From contig DBKX01000193.1 in NCBI GenBank assembly GCA_002297865.1, forward strand, positions 19,412 through 26,317: 6,906 nt of DNA. The letters run 5' to 3'. Shown in pieces: positions 1 through 5,416 of this stretch. The position numbers were made by a program, and so were the translations under genes. The notes beneath the pieces were generated by a model, which saw only the letters and a list, made by a program, of their open reading frames with translations, was not told where the DNA came from and did no database searches. Position 1 is the stretch's first letter. Each line of letters begins with the position of its first letter. The DNA comes from Lachnoclostridium sp. UBA739 (GTDB lineage Bacteria > Bacillota_A > Clostridia > Lachnospirales > Lachnospiraceae).

Positions 1-1607
1 ATTTAGAGACCGTATCTCGAGGTAAAACTTCTGAAGCAATCAAAAAACTCATGGGCCTATCACCTAAGACTGCGTTAGTTGTTCGTGATGGAGCAGAAGA
101 GGTAATTGAAATTGAAAATGTTGTGGTTGGAGATATTTTAATTGTAAAGCCGGGAGAAAAAATACCAGTTGATGGAGTTGTAATTGATGGACACACATCG
201 GTAGATGAATCTATGCTAACAGGCGAGAGTATTCCTATCGAAAAAAGGGCTGGTGACAATGTAATAGGTGCTAGTATAAACAAAAATGGAACAATTAAGT
301 ATCAGGCAACTAAAATTGGGAAAGATACAGTGTTGTCACAGATTATCCATCTCGTAGAAGAAGCCCAGGGAACCAAAGCACCTATTGCAAAAATGGCAGA
401 TTTAATTGCTGGTTATTTCGTTCCAGTTGTAATCGTGTTAGCACTGATTGCCTCAATTGCCTGGTACATGAGTGGAAAAGGCATAGGTTTTTCTATTACT
501 ATTTTTGTATCCGTTCTTGTCATAGCTTGTCCATGTGCTCTCGGACTTGCAACGCCAACAGCAATTATGGTAGGAACGGGAAAAGGTGCTGAGTATGGAG
601 TATTGATTAAGAGTGGAGTTGCACTAGAGACTGCCCATGCTCTGCAAACTGTTATTTTAGATAAGACAGGAACTATAACAGTTGGAAAGCCTGTGATAAC
701 AGACATTCATGTTCTAGGGCATATATCAAAAGATAAATTATTGCAAATGGCAGCATCAGCAGAAAAAGGTTCTGAGCATCCGTTAGGTGAAGCAATTGTA
801 AAAGCGGCCCGTGAACAGCAGATAGAGTTACTAGAGATTGAACATTTCATGGCACTGCCTGGTTATGGTATTGAAGCGAAAATAGAGGGAGAAGAGATTC
901 TCCTTGGCAATGAAAAGTTAGTAAGAGAGCGTGGCATGATAGAAAAAGAATCTATGGAGATATCCAGAGGATACGCACAAGAAGGAAAAACGCCAATGTT
1001 TATTGTAATAGGCGGACAGATTGCAGGTATTATTTGCGTAGCGGATACTGTAAAAGAAAGTAGCAAACAGGCCATAGAACAGCTTGCCAAGATGGGACTT
1101 GAAGTCGTCATGCTGACTGGTGACAATGAACGAACAGCACAGGCAATTGCAAGGCAGGTTGGAATCAATACGGTTCGTTCTGATGTACTGCCAGAGGGAA
1201 AAGCAAACGAAGTGAAAAGTTTTATGGATCAGGGCAAGAAGGTTGCAATGGTAGGAGATGGAATCAATGATGCACCTGCACTTGCAATGGCGGACGTAGG
1301 AATTGCGATTGGTTCTGGAACCGATGTAGCTATGGAATCGGCAGATATTGTACTCATGAAAAGTGATTTAATGGACGTTGCAACCGCAATTCAATTAAGT
1401 AAGAAGACCATTGTGAATATAAAGGAAAATTTATTTTGGGCGTTTATATACAACTCTATAGGAATTCCAGTTGCTATGGGCTTGTTATATATATTTGGTG
1501 GCCCCTTGCTGAATCCTATGATTGCAGGAGCTGCCATGAGCTTGAGTTCGGTGTCTGTCGTAGGCAATGCACTACGTTTAAAGGGATTCAAGCCAGATAT
1601 AAAATAA
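1..1607 (+). CDS. copA: Cu+ exporting P1B-type ATPase, CopA (5' end missing)
   Basis: Membrane pump that exports Cu+ from the cytoplasm using ATP. The reading frame is open from base 3 ([16 protein letters not shown] precedes the first Met at 51), so the true start lies left of the window; the N-terminal metal-binding domain(s) and first membrane helices are absent. Counting from Met at 51: actuator motif TGES at 57-60; membrane metal site CPC at 160-162 (bases 528-536); phosphorylation motif DKTGT at 204-208; SEHPLGEA with the P1B-specific HP pair at 243-244; TGDN and GDGINDAP (bases 1254-1277) in the phosphorylation domain; then two C-terminal helices with YN at 467-468 and MSLSS at 496-500. 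CPC plus YN plus MxxSS is the signature of the Cu+/Ag+ subgroup, as opposed to Zn/Cd pumps. The copper chaperone gene follows after 18 bp, supporting the assignment. A copper-responsive repressor such as CsoR may lie upstream but is not visible. Confidence 0.96.
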   Translation, partial: LETVSRGKTSEAIKKLMGLSPKTALVVRDGAEEVIEIENVVVGDILIVKPGEKIPVDGVVIDGHTSVDESMLTGESIPIEKRAGDNVIGASINKNGTIKYQATKIGKDTVLSQIIHLVEEAQGTKAPIAKMADLIAGYFVPVVIVLALIASIAWYMSGKGIGFSITIFVSVLVIACPCALGLATPTAIMVGTGKGAEYGVLIKSGVALETAHALQTVILDKTGTITVGKPVITDIHVLGHISKDKLLQMAASAEKGSEHPLGEAIVKAAREQQIELLEIEHFMALPGYGIEAKIEGEEILLGNEKLVRERGMIEKESMEISRGYAQEGKTPMFIVIGGQIAGIICVADTVKESSKQAIEQLAKMGLEVVMLTGDNERTAQAIARQVGINTVRSDVLPEGKANEVKSFMDQGKKVAMVGDGINDAPALAMADVGIAIGSGTDVAMESADIVLMKSDLMDVATAIQLSKKTIVNIKENLFWAFIYNSIGIPVAMGLLYIFGGPLLNPMIAGAAMSLSSVSVVGNALRLKGFKPDIK

Positions 1608-1625
1608 TAGAATCGAGGTAAGAAA

Positions 1626-1841
1626 ATGAAAAAGAAGATTATGATTAATGGCATGAGCTGTGGACATTGTGAAAAAAGCGTACAGAATGCTTTGCAGAAT
1701 GTAAGTGGTGTAAGCGGCGTGGAAGTAAAACTAGATGGAAAATGTGCTATGGTTACATGTGAGGATTTTGTCAAAGGCGATAATTTAAAAAATGCAGTTG
1801 AAGATGCCGGATATGAAGTGACAGGAATGGAAGATGTGTAA
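1626..1841 (+). CDS. copZ: Copper chaperone, HMA domain (CopZ-like)
   Basis: A 71-residue cytoplasmic heavy-metal-associated domain protein that would bind Cu+ and pass it to CopA. The metal loop GMSCGHC gives Cys12 and Cys15, and the late loop AGYEV (Tyr63) matches the CopZ/Atx1 fold. Length is normal for the family. The start is set by GAGGT at 1615-1619, six bases before the ATG. It lies 18 bp behind copA with no terminator between, so the two are almost certainly cotranscribed; the strong hairpin at 1887-1930 ends the unit. Unusual feature: two further cysteines, Cys40 and Cys45, in the second half of the domain (GKCAMVTCED), which most single-domain CopZ proteins lack. It could alternatively be a generic mercuric/heavy-metal binding protein, but the copA context favours copper. 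Confidence 0.93.
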   Translation: MKKKIMINGMSCGHCEKSVQNALQNVSGVSGVEVKLDGKCAMVTCEDFVKGDNLKNAVEDAGYEVTGMEDV

Positions 1842-1886
1842 GTCTTAAGACACAATGTTTTAATATTTTACAGTTGATAGAAGAAA

Positions 1887-1930
1887 TGCTGTATCCACTG
1901 AATTAAAGGGGTACAGCAATTTTTCTTTTT
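1887..1930 (+). terminator. Rho-independent terminator of copA-copZ
   Basis: A 10-bp stem, TGCTGTATCC (1887-1896) with GGGTACAGCA (1909-1918), has one G-T wobble and a 12-nt loop, and runs directly into a T-rich tract (1920-1930, TTTTTCTTTTT). It lies 45 bp after the copZ stop on the same strand. Confidence 0.9.
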
Positions 1931-1983
1931 AACAAGTGTTTAAGAATTTAAATTTCTCACTTCTGTAAATATTGTATACTTAG

Positions 1984-2025
1984 TTGTATTATTCTATCAA
2001 TTATGAGATAATAAAAGTGTATAAT
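1984..2025 (+). promoter_or_regulatory. Probable sigma-A-type promoter(s) for the transglutaminase-like gene
   Basis: Two overlapping candidates. The first has a weak -35 TTGTAT (1984-1989), 17 bp spacing, and -10 GATAAT (2007-2012) preceded by an extended TGn element (2004-2006). The second is a consensus TATAAT at 2020-2025, but no good -35 is visible 17 bp upstream. Either would give a leader of about 120-135 nt before the ATG at 2154. The region is A+T-rich, so a chance match is possible. Confidence 0.4.
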
Positions 2026-2153
2026 GTAAATGTCAAAACCCAATATCTTTTACGCAAAACGTATCTATATGTCTGAGATGTTCTGTTGGAACAAATGGAA
2101 ATTGGACATTGGGAGGAAACGATATATTTAATAATTGAAGGGAAGGGGAAAGT

Positions 2154-3005
2154 ATGAATAATAAAAGAAAATTTATACAACTAACAATAGCAATGTTTAT
2201 GATGGTTGCACTGCTTTTACCGAATCGTATAATTATTAATGCATCTAGCACAGGCTCAGTTAAGCAAGTTCGTTCCCAAAAAGAGTTTGTCAGAAGTATT
2301 TATAAGAATCTACTAGCAAAAGAGAAAACCTTTACCATGAAATATAAAGGGGATTGGAACGACTTAGGTGTAAAAAATCTGGATAGTTTATTAAAAAAAG
2401 TTTACGCAATTGATGATAAATCAACATCAGATGATTTTGATTATTTAAGAGAAAATGTAAAGCAATACTCCTTAAATATTTCAAGCAATGGAAAAACTTC
2501 TAAGTTAACATTCAAAGTAACGTATCGAGAAACAAAAGCCCAGACAGAGAAGGTAAATAAAAGAGTTCAAAGTGTACTCAAGTCCTTGGATTTGGAGGAT
2601 AGAAGCGATTATGCTAAGATAAAAAAAATTCATGATTATATTGTGAATCGTGTTTCATATGACCAGAGTTACAGCAAGTATACAGCGTATAATGCAATGG
2701 TTAATAAATCAGCAGTCTGTCAGGGGTATGCATTATTATTTTACAAGATGGCAACGGAAGCTGACATTCCTTGCAGGATTGTTACATCGTCTTCCCATGC
2801 ATGGAATATTGTGAAGCTAGCTGGTAAATGGTATCACTTAGACGCAACATGGGATGATCCGGTATCGGATAAACCGATTCTTCGTTATGATTACTTCTTA
2901 AAGGGTTCTGATTCTATGACACAAGCCCATAATCTAAGTGCCGAATACAAGACAAAAGCATTCAAGAAGGCTTACCCAATTAGTAAGACAGATTATAAAA
3001 AATAA
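2154..3005 (+). CDS. Secreted transglutaminase-like (papain-fold) domain protein
   Basis: A 283-residue protein. The N-terminus (KRK at 4-6, hydrophobic stretch about 8-22) is a signal peptide or anchor with no lipobox cysteine, so export to the cell surface or medium is likely. Residues about 35-150 are lysine-rich and were not assigned to a family. The C-terminal half is a transglutaminase core: Cys189 in SAVCQGYA, His215 in SSHAWNIV and Asp230 in WYHLDATWDDP form the expected Cys-His-Asp triad, followed by YDYFLKGSD, a tail common in clostridial members. These proteins are thought to act as cysteine proteases, amidases or crosslinking enzymes on cell-surface substrates; the substrate here cannot be inferred. 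The ATG at 2154 follows GGGAAGGGG (about 2142-2150). It is a single-gene unit between two terminators, converging on mpg. Confidence 0.85.
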   Translation: MNNKRKFIQLTIAMFMMVALLLPNRIIINASSTGSVKQVRSQKEFVRSIYKNLLAKEKTFTMKYKGDWNDLGVKNLDSLLKKVYAIDDKSTSDDFDYLRENVKQYSLNISSNGKTSKLTFKVTYRETKAQTEKVNKRVQSVLKSLDLEDRSDYAKIKKIHDYIVNRVSYDQSYSKYTAYNAMVNKSAVCQGYALLFYKMATEADIPCRIVTSSSHAWNIVKLAGKWYHLDATWDDPVSDKPILRYDYFLKGSDSMTQAHNLSAEYKTKAFKKAYPISKTDYKK

Positions 3006-3024
3006 GTAAAATAAGGGCGTTAAA

Positions 3025-3205
3025 TTATAGGAAAGTTCTTTGCGAGTCCTTCCTGTAATTAAAAAAGCCCCTAAAAAACAGGGGCAAATGCACACGGGCG
3101 GGTAAGGAAAATAGTCGCTAAAGTACAGTGACACCCGCTCGGCGCGGCAAAGCGAGAGTTCCTTAAAGTAGCCTGAAAACGCAAGGGTGTGCGGAACTCA
3201 CACTT
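3025..3205 (+). other. G+C-rich structured intergenic block, possible structured RNA or dispersed repeat
   Basis: Bases 3091-3200 are 55% G+C (60 of 110), against 33% in the last 60 bases of the upstream gene. Read on the + strand it contains: a stem 3025-3033/3050-3058; GCCCCT/AGGGGC (3067-3072/3080-3085); a 9-bp stem 3095-3103/3133-3141 stacked on a 6-bp stem 3114-3119/3127-3132 with loop AAAGTAC; and the terminator hairpin 3185-3205. The 3095-3141 stem pair and the terminator use G-T wobbles that become A-C mismatches on the other strand, favouring a + strand RNA, although the first stem gives mixed evidence. No coding potential is apparent. I do not recognise it as a named RNA family. It may be a 3' UTR of the upstream gene, a small RNA, or a copy of a dispersed intergenic repeat. 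Confidence 0.5.
3056..3085 (-). terminator. Rho-independent terminator of the kdgK-mpg operon
   Basis: Read on the - strand, a perfect 6-bp stem GCCCCT (3085-3080) with AGGGGC (3072-3067) around a 7-nt loop is followed at once by TTTTTTAATT (3066-3057). It lies about 130 bases beyond the mpg stop, so the mpg message would carry a long 3' UTR complementary to the tail of the converging transcript. Confidence 0.85.
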
Positions 3206-3220
3206 TGTTCTTTTTATTCT
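3185..3220 (+). terminator. Rho-independent terminator of the transglutaminase-like gene
   Basis: Stem GGGTGTG (3185-3191) with CACACTT (3199-3205), including two G-T wobbles, has a 7-nt loop CGGAACT and is followed by a T-rich run (TTGTTCTTTTTATTC). The T-run overlaps the last bases of the converging mpg gene. The loop bases GGAACT are complementary to AGTTCC at 3157-3162. Confidence 0.65.
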
Positions 3221-3813
3221 TTTGATTTAACGGATACATAAGGAGTATCTTTTATATAAAATCGCCATAAAAAGTCTTTGGCTTCTTCCGCATAGTCAAT
3301 ATTAATTCTTTTCGCAGAAACAATCTCAAAAGGTTCTTTCTTCTTGGCGTCTTCAATAAAAAGTGAAGAAGTCATTAAGTTAACTCCATTTTCTTTCTTC
3401 GTAATATCCATTGCAATGCAAAGCTTTCCTGGTCCATTGCATAAGTTTTTCACTTTATCCAATTTCCTTCGTTTCTTCATGAGCTCGATACCTTCCAGAG
3501 GTTCTAATGCTCGAATTAACACACCTTGTGCAAGGCCTTTTACATTAACAACCACATTCATACAATGATACATTCCATAAATCAAATATACATAAGCAAC
3601 ACCACCTTGTTCATACAGCGTGGCGGTTCTTTTAGTAACCTTGCCGCTATAAGCATGAGAGCCTTTATCTAATACGCCCATATAAGCTTCAGTTTCTACA
3701 ATGCGACACTTGGTGATTCCTTCTTTAGTTTCGTGTACCAGTATTTTACCAAGCAATTTTTTTGCAACCTCAACGGCATCATCCATAAAAAAGTCCTGAC
3801 TTAACCTGCCCAT
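3214..3813 (-). CDS. mpg: 3-methyladenine DNA glycosylase (AAG/MPG family)
   Basis: Monofunctional base-excision repair enzyme that flips out alkylated or deaminated purines (3-methyladenine, hypoxanthine and similar) and cleaves the glycosidic bond. 199 residues, normal for bacterial members and complete. Family residues can be matched to the human enzyme: Glu42 in ETEAY (catalytic, human Glu125), Tyr44 (Tyr127), His53 (His136), Tyr76 and Tyr79 in YVYLIYGMY (Tyr159, and the intercalating Tyr162), and Arg101 in LIRALEPLEG (Arg182). NGPGKL follows at 126-131, and the end carries the usual KDTPYVS. The start at 3813 has GGAG at 3821-3824, seven bases upstream. That site overlaps the stop codon of the preceding kinase gene (TAAAGGAG), with only 12 bp between the two genes, so they form one operon. 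The pairing with a sugar kinase has no obvious functional logic. Confidence 0.95.
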   Translation of the reverse strand: MGRLSQDFFMDDAVEVAKKLLGKILVHETKEGITKCRIVETEAYMGVLDKGSHAYSGKVTKRTATLYEQGGVAYVYLIYGMYHCMNVVVNVKGLAQGVLIRALEPLEGIELMKKRRKLDKVKNLCNGPGKLCIAMDITKKENGVNLMTSSLFIEDAKKKEPFEIVSAKRINIDYAEEAKDFLWRFYIKDTPYVSVKSKE

Positions 3814-3825
3814 AAATCTTCTCCT

Positions 3826-4857
3826 TTAGCGATTCATTTCACTCTGATAACCTGTGCTTTTATGTTCCTTTATAATTTGAGTGATTTCCTTCAAACTTGT
3901 ACATAATAGGTCACCAGGTATTGTATTTTTAACAGATGCACAAGCATTGCCATATTCCACTGCTTTTTGGCAGTCCATATCAGAAGATAACAGACCATAT
4001 AATGCACCTGAGATATAAGCGTCACCACTACCGATACGATCAATTACATCAATATTACGGTAAGGTTCTTCTTGATAGTATGTGTCTGTTTTGGCGTTAT
4101 ATACAATGGAACCAAAGGTATGGCATTTCGGGCTATGTACAATACGCTGGGTTGCAGCAACACAAGAAATTGGATACTCCCTGGTAAAACTTTTTAATAT
4201 GTCCTTTACACTTCCAGTCTTTAAAAATGTAAGTCTCGCAGTATCTTCAGAACAAAAGAAAATGTCCACATAAGGAAGAATTTCTTCGATACAGGTTCTT
4301 GCTTCATCACCAGTCCAAAGATTACCTCTAAAGTTAACATCAAAAGAAATTAAAGTACCTTGTTCTTTAAAACGTTTTATCATTTCGATCGTAGTTTTGC
4401 GTGTCTTAGCATTTAATGCAAGTGTAATACCACTTGTATGAAAGCATCTTGCATTTTCGTACATTTCGATAGGAAAGTCATCTAGCGAAATGGAGCTGAT
4501 AGTAGAATTTTTTCGGTCATAAACCACATTTGCTTTTCTTGGATAAGCACCATTTTCGTAATAATAAATACCAAGACGCGCATCAGAAGAGGTATCCATT
4601 ACAAGATATTCATCACTTACGCCTAATAGAGAAGATGTATTTCGAACAAATGTGCCAATAGCGTTATCTGGTAATTTGGAAATTGCACCTGTGGTTAAAC
4701 CAAGAATCGAAGCACCAGCGATTACATTAAACTCAGCTCCGCCAATTTGTTTTTGAAAAATATTACCACGAACAAGTCTTTCATTTTCAGGAGCTGCAAG
4801 CTTTAGAAGTAATTCACCTAAAGCAAGCAAATCGTACTTTTTTATGCTCTTTTTCAT
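3826..4857 (-). CDS. kdgK: PfkB-family sugar kinase, probably 2-keto-3-deoxygluconate kinase
   Basis: A 343-residue cytoplasmic kinase of the ribokinase/PfkB family. The probable reaction is ATP-dependent phosphorylation of 2-keto-3-deoxygluconate to KDPG in hexuronate and pectin breakdown. Visible features: the N-terminal GGAEFN glycine pair (39-44); RLGIYYYENGAYPR (94-107), typical of KDG kinases; FDVNFRGNLW (172-181); the C-terminal signature DRIGSGDA (273-280) with catalytic base Asp279; and NTIPGD (311-316). The ATG at 4857 is chosen because AAGGA lies seven bases upstream. A TTG at 4896 would add 13 residues but has no visible ribosome binding site, and the family N-terminus begins near the ATG. 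The specificity could instead be for fructose or another ketose, and no aldolase or uronate gene is in view. It is transcribed divergently from ptsH and followed by mpg. Confidence 0.82.
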   Translation of the reverse strand: MKKSIKKYDLLALGELLLKLAAPENERLVRGNIFQKQIGGAEFNVIAGASILGLTTGAISKLPDNAIGTFVRNTSSLLGVSDEYLVMDTSSDARLGIYYYENGAYPRKANVVYDRKNSTISSISLDDFPIEMYENARCFHTSGITLALNAKTRKTTIEMIKRFKEQGTLISFDVNFRGNLWTGDEARTCIEEILPYVDIFFCSEDTARLTFLKTGSVKDILKSFTREYPISCVAATQRIVHSPKCHTFGSIVYNAKTDTYYQEEPYRNIDVIDRIGSGDAYISGALYGLLSSDMDCQKAVEYGNACASVKNTIPGDLLCTSLKEITQIIKEHKSTGYQSEMNR

Positions 4858-4909
4858 TTCAGTTTCCTTTCGTTTGTGAAAACATTTTTGTTTCAAATTT
4901 TACAATAAA

Positions 4910-4938
4910 ATTCTATGTTAAATATAACCACTTGTCAA
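4910..4938 (-). promoter_or_regulatory. Promoter of kdgK-mpg
   Basis: On the - strand there is a consensus -35 TTGACA (4938-4933), 17 bp spacing, and -10 TAGAAT (4915-4910, five of six consensus bases). Predicted transcription start is near 4903, giving a leader of about 45 nt to the ATG at 4857. The -35 overlaps that of the opposite promoter almost completely. Confidence 0.75.
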
Positions 4939-4946
4939 CGTGGCAA
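4928..4946. promoter_or_regulatory. Candidate operator over the shared -35 elements
   Basis: Two overlapping dyads are seen: CCAC (4928-4931) with GTGG (4940-4943), and TTGTCA (4932-4937) with TGGCAA (4941-4946) around a central ACG, whose arms match at five of six positions. The second loosely resembles a CcpA cre site, with about three mismatches at constrained positions, or a GntR/LacI-type operator. A regulator bound here would cover both -35 boxes. The protein is unknown. Confidence 0.35.
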
Positions 4947-4960
4947 AAATATGTTATAAG
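4932..4960 (+). promoter_or_regulatory. Promoter of ptsH-ptsI
   Basis: -35 TTGTCA (4932-4937), 17 bp spacing, and -10 TATAAG (4955-4960) preceded by an extended TGn element (4952-4954). Predicted transcription start is near 4967, giving a leader of about 120 nt before ptsH. The leader holds a small near-palindrome, TTACTTGCAGGTAA (4987-5000), that could be an operator or a weak hairpin; no known antitermination site was recognised. Confidence 0.75.
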
Positions 4961-5087
4961 AGTAAAACAGTTAAATATCACCAATGTTACTTGCAGGTAA
5001 TAAATTTAAAGTATTTGGGAATTCTAAAATTAGTATACAAAGAATGACTCAAAAAATCGTTTAAGGATACTTAAAGGAGGCATATAC

Positions 5088-5345
5088 ATGAAAGAATTTA
5101 CTTACACTATCACAGATCCAGACGGAATGCACGCTAGACCAGCAGGTGCGTTAGTAAAGACAGCAGGAGAGTTCTCCAGCAGCATCCAAATCGGAAAAGA
5201 TGGAAAATTTGTTGATGCAAAAAGAATCTTTGGTATCATGAGCTTAGGAGTAAAAGCAGGAAATGAAATTACTCTTAAAGTTGAAGGTGAAGATGAAGAA
5301 ACTGCAGCAGCAGCTTTAGAAAAATTCTTCAAAGAAAATATGTAA
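5088..5345 (+). CDS. ptsH: Phosphocarrier protein HPr, with Arg at position 46
   Basis: General PTS phosphocarrier that takes phosphate from enzyme I on His15 and passes it to sugar-specific EIIA domains. 85 residues, normal length. The active site GMHARPAG has His15 and Arg17. The second conserved block reads AKRIFGIMSLG: aligned without gaps to Bacillus subtilis HPr (LKSIMGVMSLG), residue 46 is Arg (codon AGA, 5223-5225) where Ser46 is the target of HPr kinase/phosphorylase in Firmicutes. The hydrophobic neighbours Ile47 and Met51 are kept, as is Ser52. The protein therefore looks able to transport sugars but not to form P-Ser46-HPr, the usual CcpA corepressor. The ATG at 5088 is set by a strong AAAGGAGG (5073-5080) seven bases upstream. 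ptsI follows after 56 bp containing a hairpin. Crh is excluded because His15 is present. Confidence 0.95.
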   Translation: MKEFTYTITDPDGMHARPAGALVKTAGEFSSSIQIGKDGKFVDAKRIFGIMSLGVKAGNEITLKVEGEDEETAAAALEKFFKENM

Positions 5346-5416
5346 TATTAGACTTGTAGCGGCAATTTTCAAAGCGAAAGTTGTCGCTTTTGGAGGTTAA
5401 AATGAAAATATGTAAT
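5334..5416. repeat. 13-bp direct repeat at the end of ptsH and start of ptsI
   Basis: GAAAATATGTAAT occurs exactly at 5334-5346 and again at 5404-5416, with starts 70 bp apart. The first copy encodes the end of HPr with its stop and the second the first codons of ptsI, in different reading frames. The two copies bracket the intergenic hairpin and the ptsI ribosome binding site. It is A+T-rich and may be chance. Confidence 0.6.
5358..5391 (+). terminator. Intercistronic hairpin between ptsH and ptsI, weak terminator or processing site
   Basis: A 13-bp uninterrupted stem, AGCGGCAATTTTC (5358-5370) with GAAAGTTGTCGCT (5376-5388), has two G-T wobbles and a 5-nt loop AAAGC. Only four Ts follow (5388-5391) before the GGAGG of ptsI (5392-5396). 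The short T-run suggests partial termination, or an RNA stem that stabilises the ptsH message, letting HPr be made in excess of enzyme I. Confidence 0.6.

Larger units (their letters stand above)
1842..2153. other. Intergenic region between copZ and the transglutaminase-like gene
   Basis: 312 bp without a convincing gene. It begins with a perfect 10-bp palindrome GTCTTAAGAC (1842-1851) directly after the copZ stop, then the copA-copZ terminator (1887-1930), an A+T-rich promoter zone (about 1980-2025), and a leader of roughly 120-130 nt. No known riboswitch core was recognised in the leader. The leader ends in a purine-rich ribosome binding site at about 2139-2150 ahead of the ATG at 2154. Confidence 0.6.

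Noticed and set aside
1842..1851. Perfect palindrome GTCTTAAGAC after copZ as an operator
   Set aside because: It is downstream of the operon with no promoter nearby and is short enough to be chance.
1391..1855. 154-residue open frame on the - strand opposite copA and copZ
   Set aside because: It is antisense to two well-supported genes and its sequence reads as the reverse of their codons, with no domain or ribosome binding site.
2069..2131. Possible 20-codon leader peptide starting at ATG 2069 in the leader of the transglutaminase-like gene
   Set aside because: No ribosome binding site precedes it, there is no run of regulatory codons, and no attenuator hairpin follows before 2154.
2026..2153. 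Riboswitch in the leader, because ACGCAAAACG at about 2052-2061 recalls part of the c-di-GMP-I core
   Set aside because: The remaining conserved core, the paired stems and any terminator or sequestering switch are missing; the match is too short to support a call.
2934..3134. 66-residue open frame on the - strand over the intergenic block
   Set aside because: It starts inside the structured block, passes through the mpg terminator and overlaps the end of the opposite gene; no ribosome binding site or recognisable motif.
3025..3205. Miniature transposable element with terminal inverted repeats
   Set aside because: The two ends share only weak similarity (GCGAGTCCTT-like versus GAGTTCC) and no target-site duplication could be found; copies elsewhere cannot be checked here.
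4858..4896. Longer kinase start at TTG 4896
   Set aside because: There is no Shine-Dalgarno sequence before it and the extra 13 residues do not resemble the family N-terminus, while ATG 4857 has AAGGA at a good distance.
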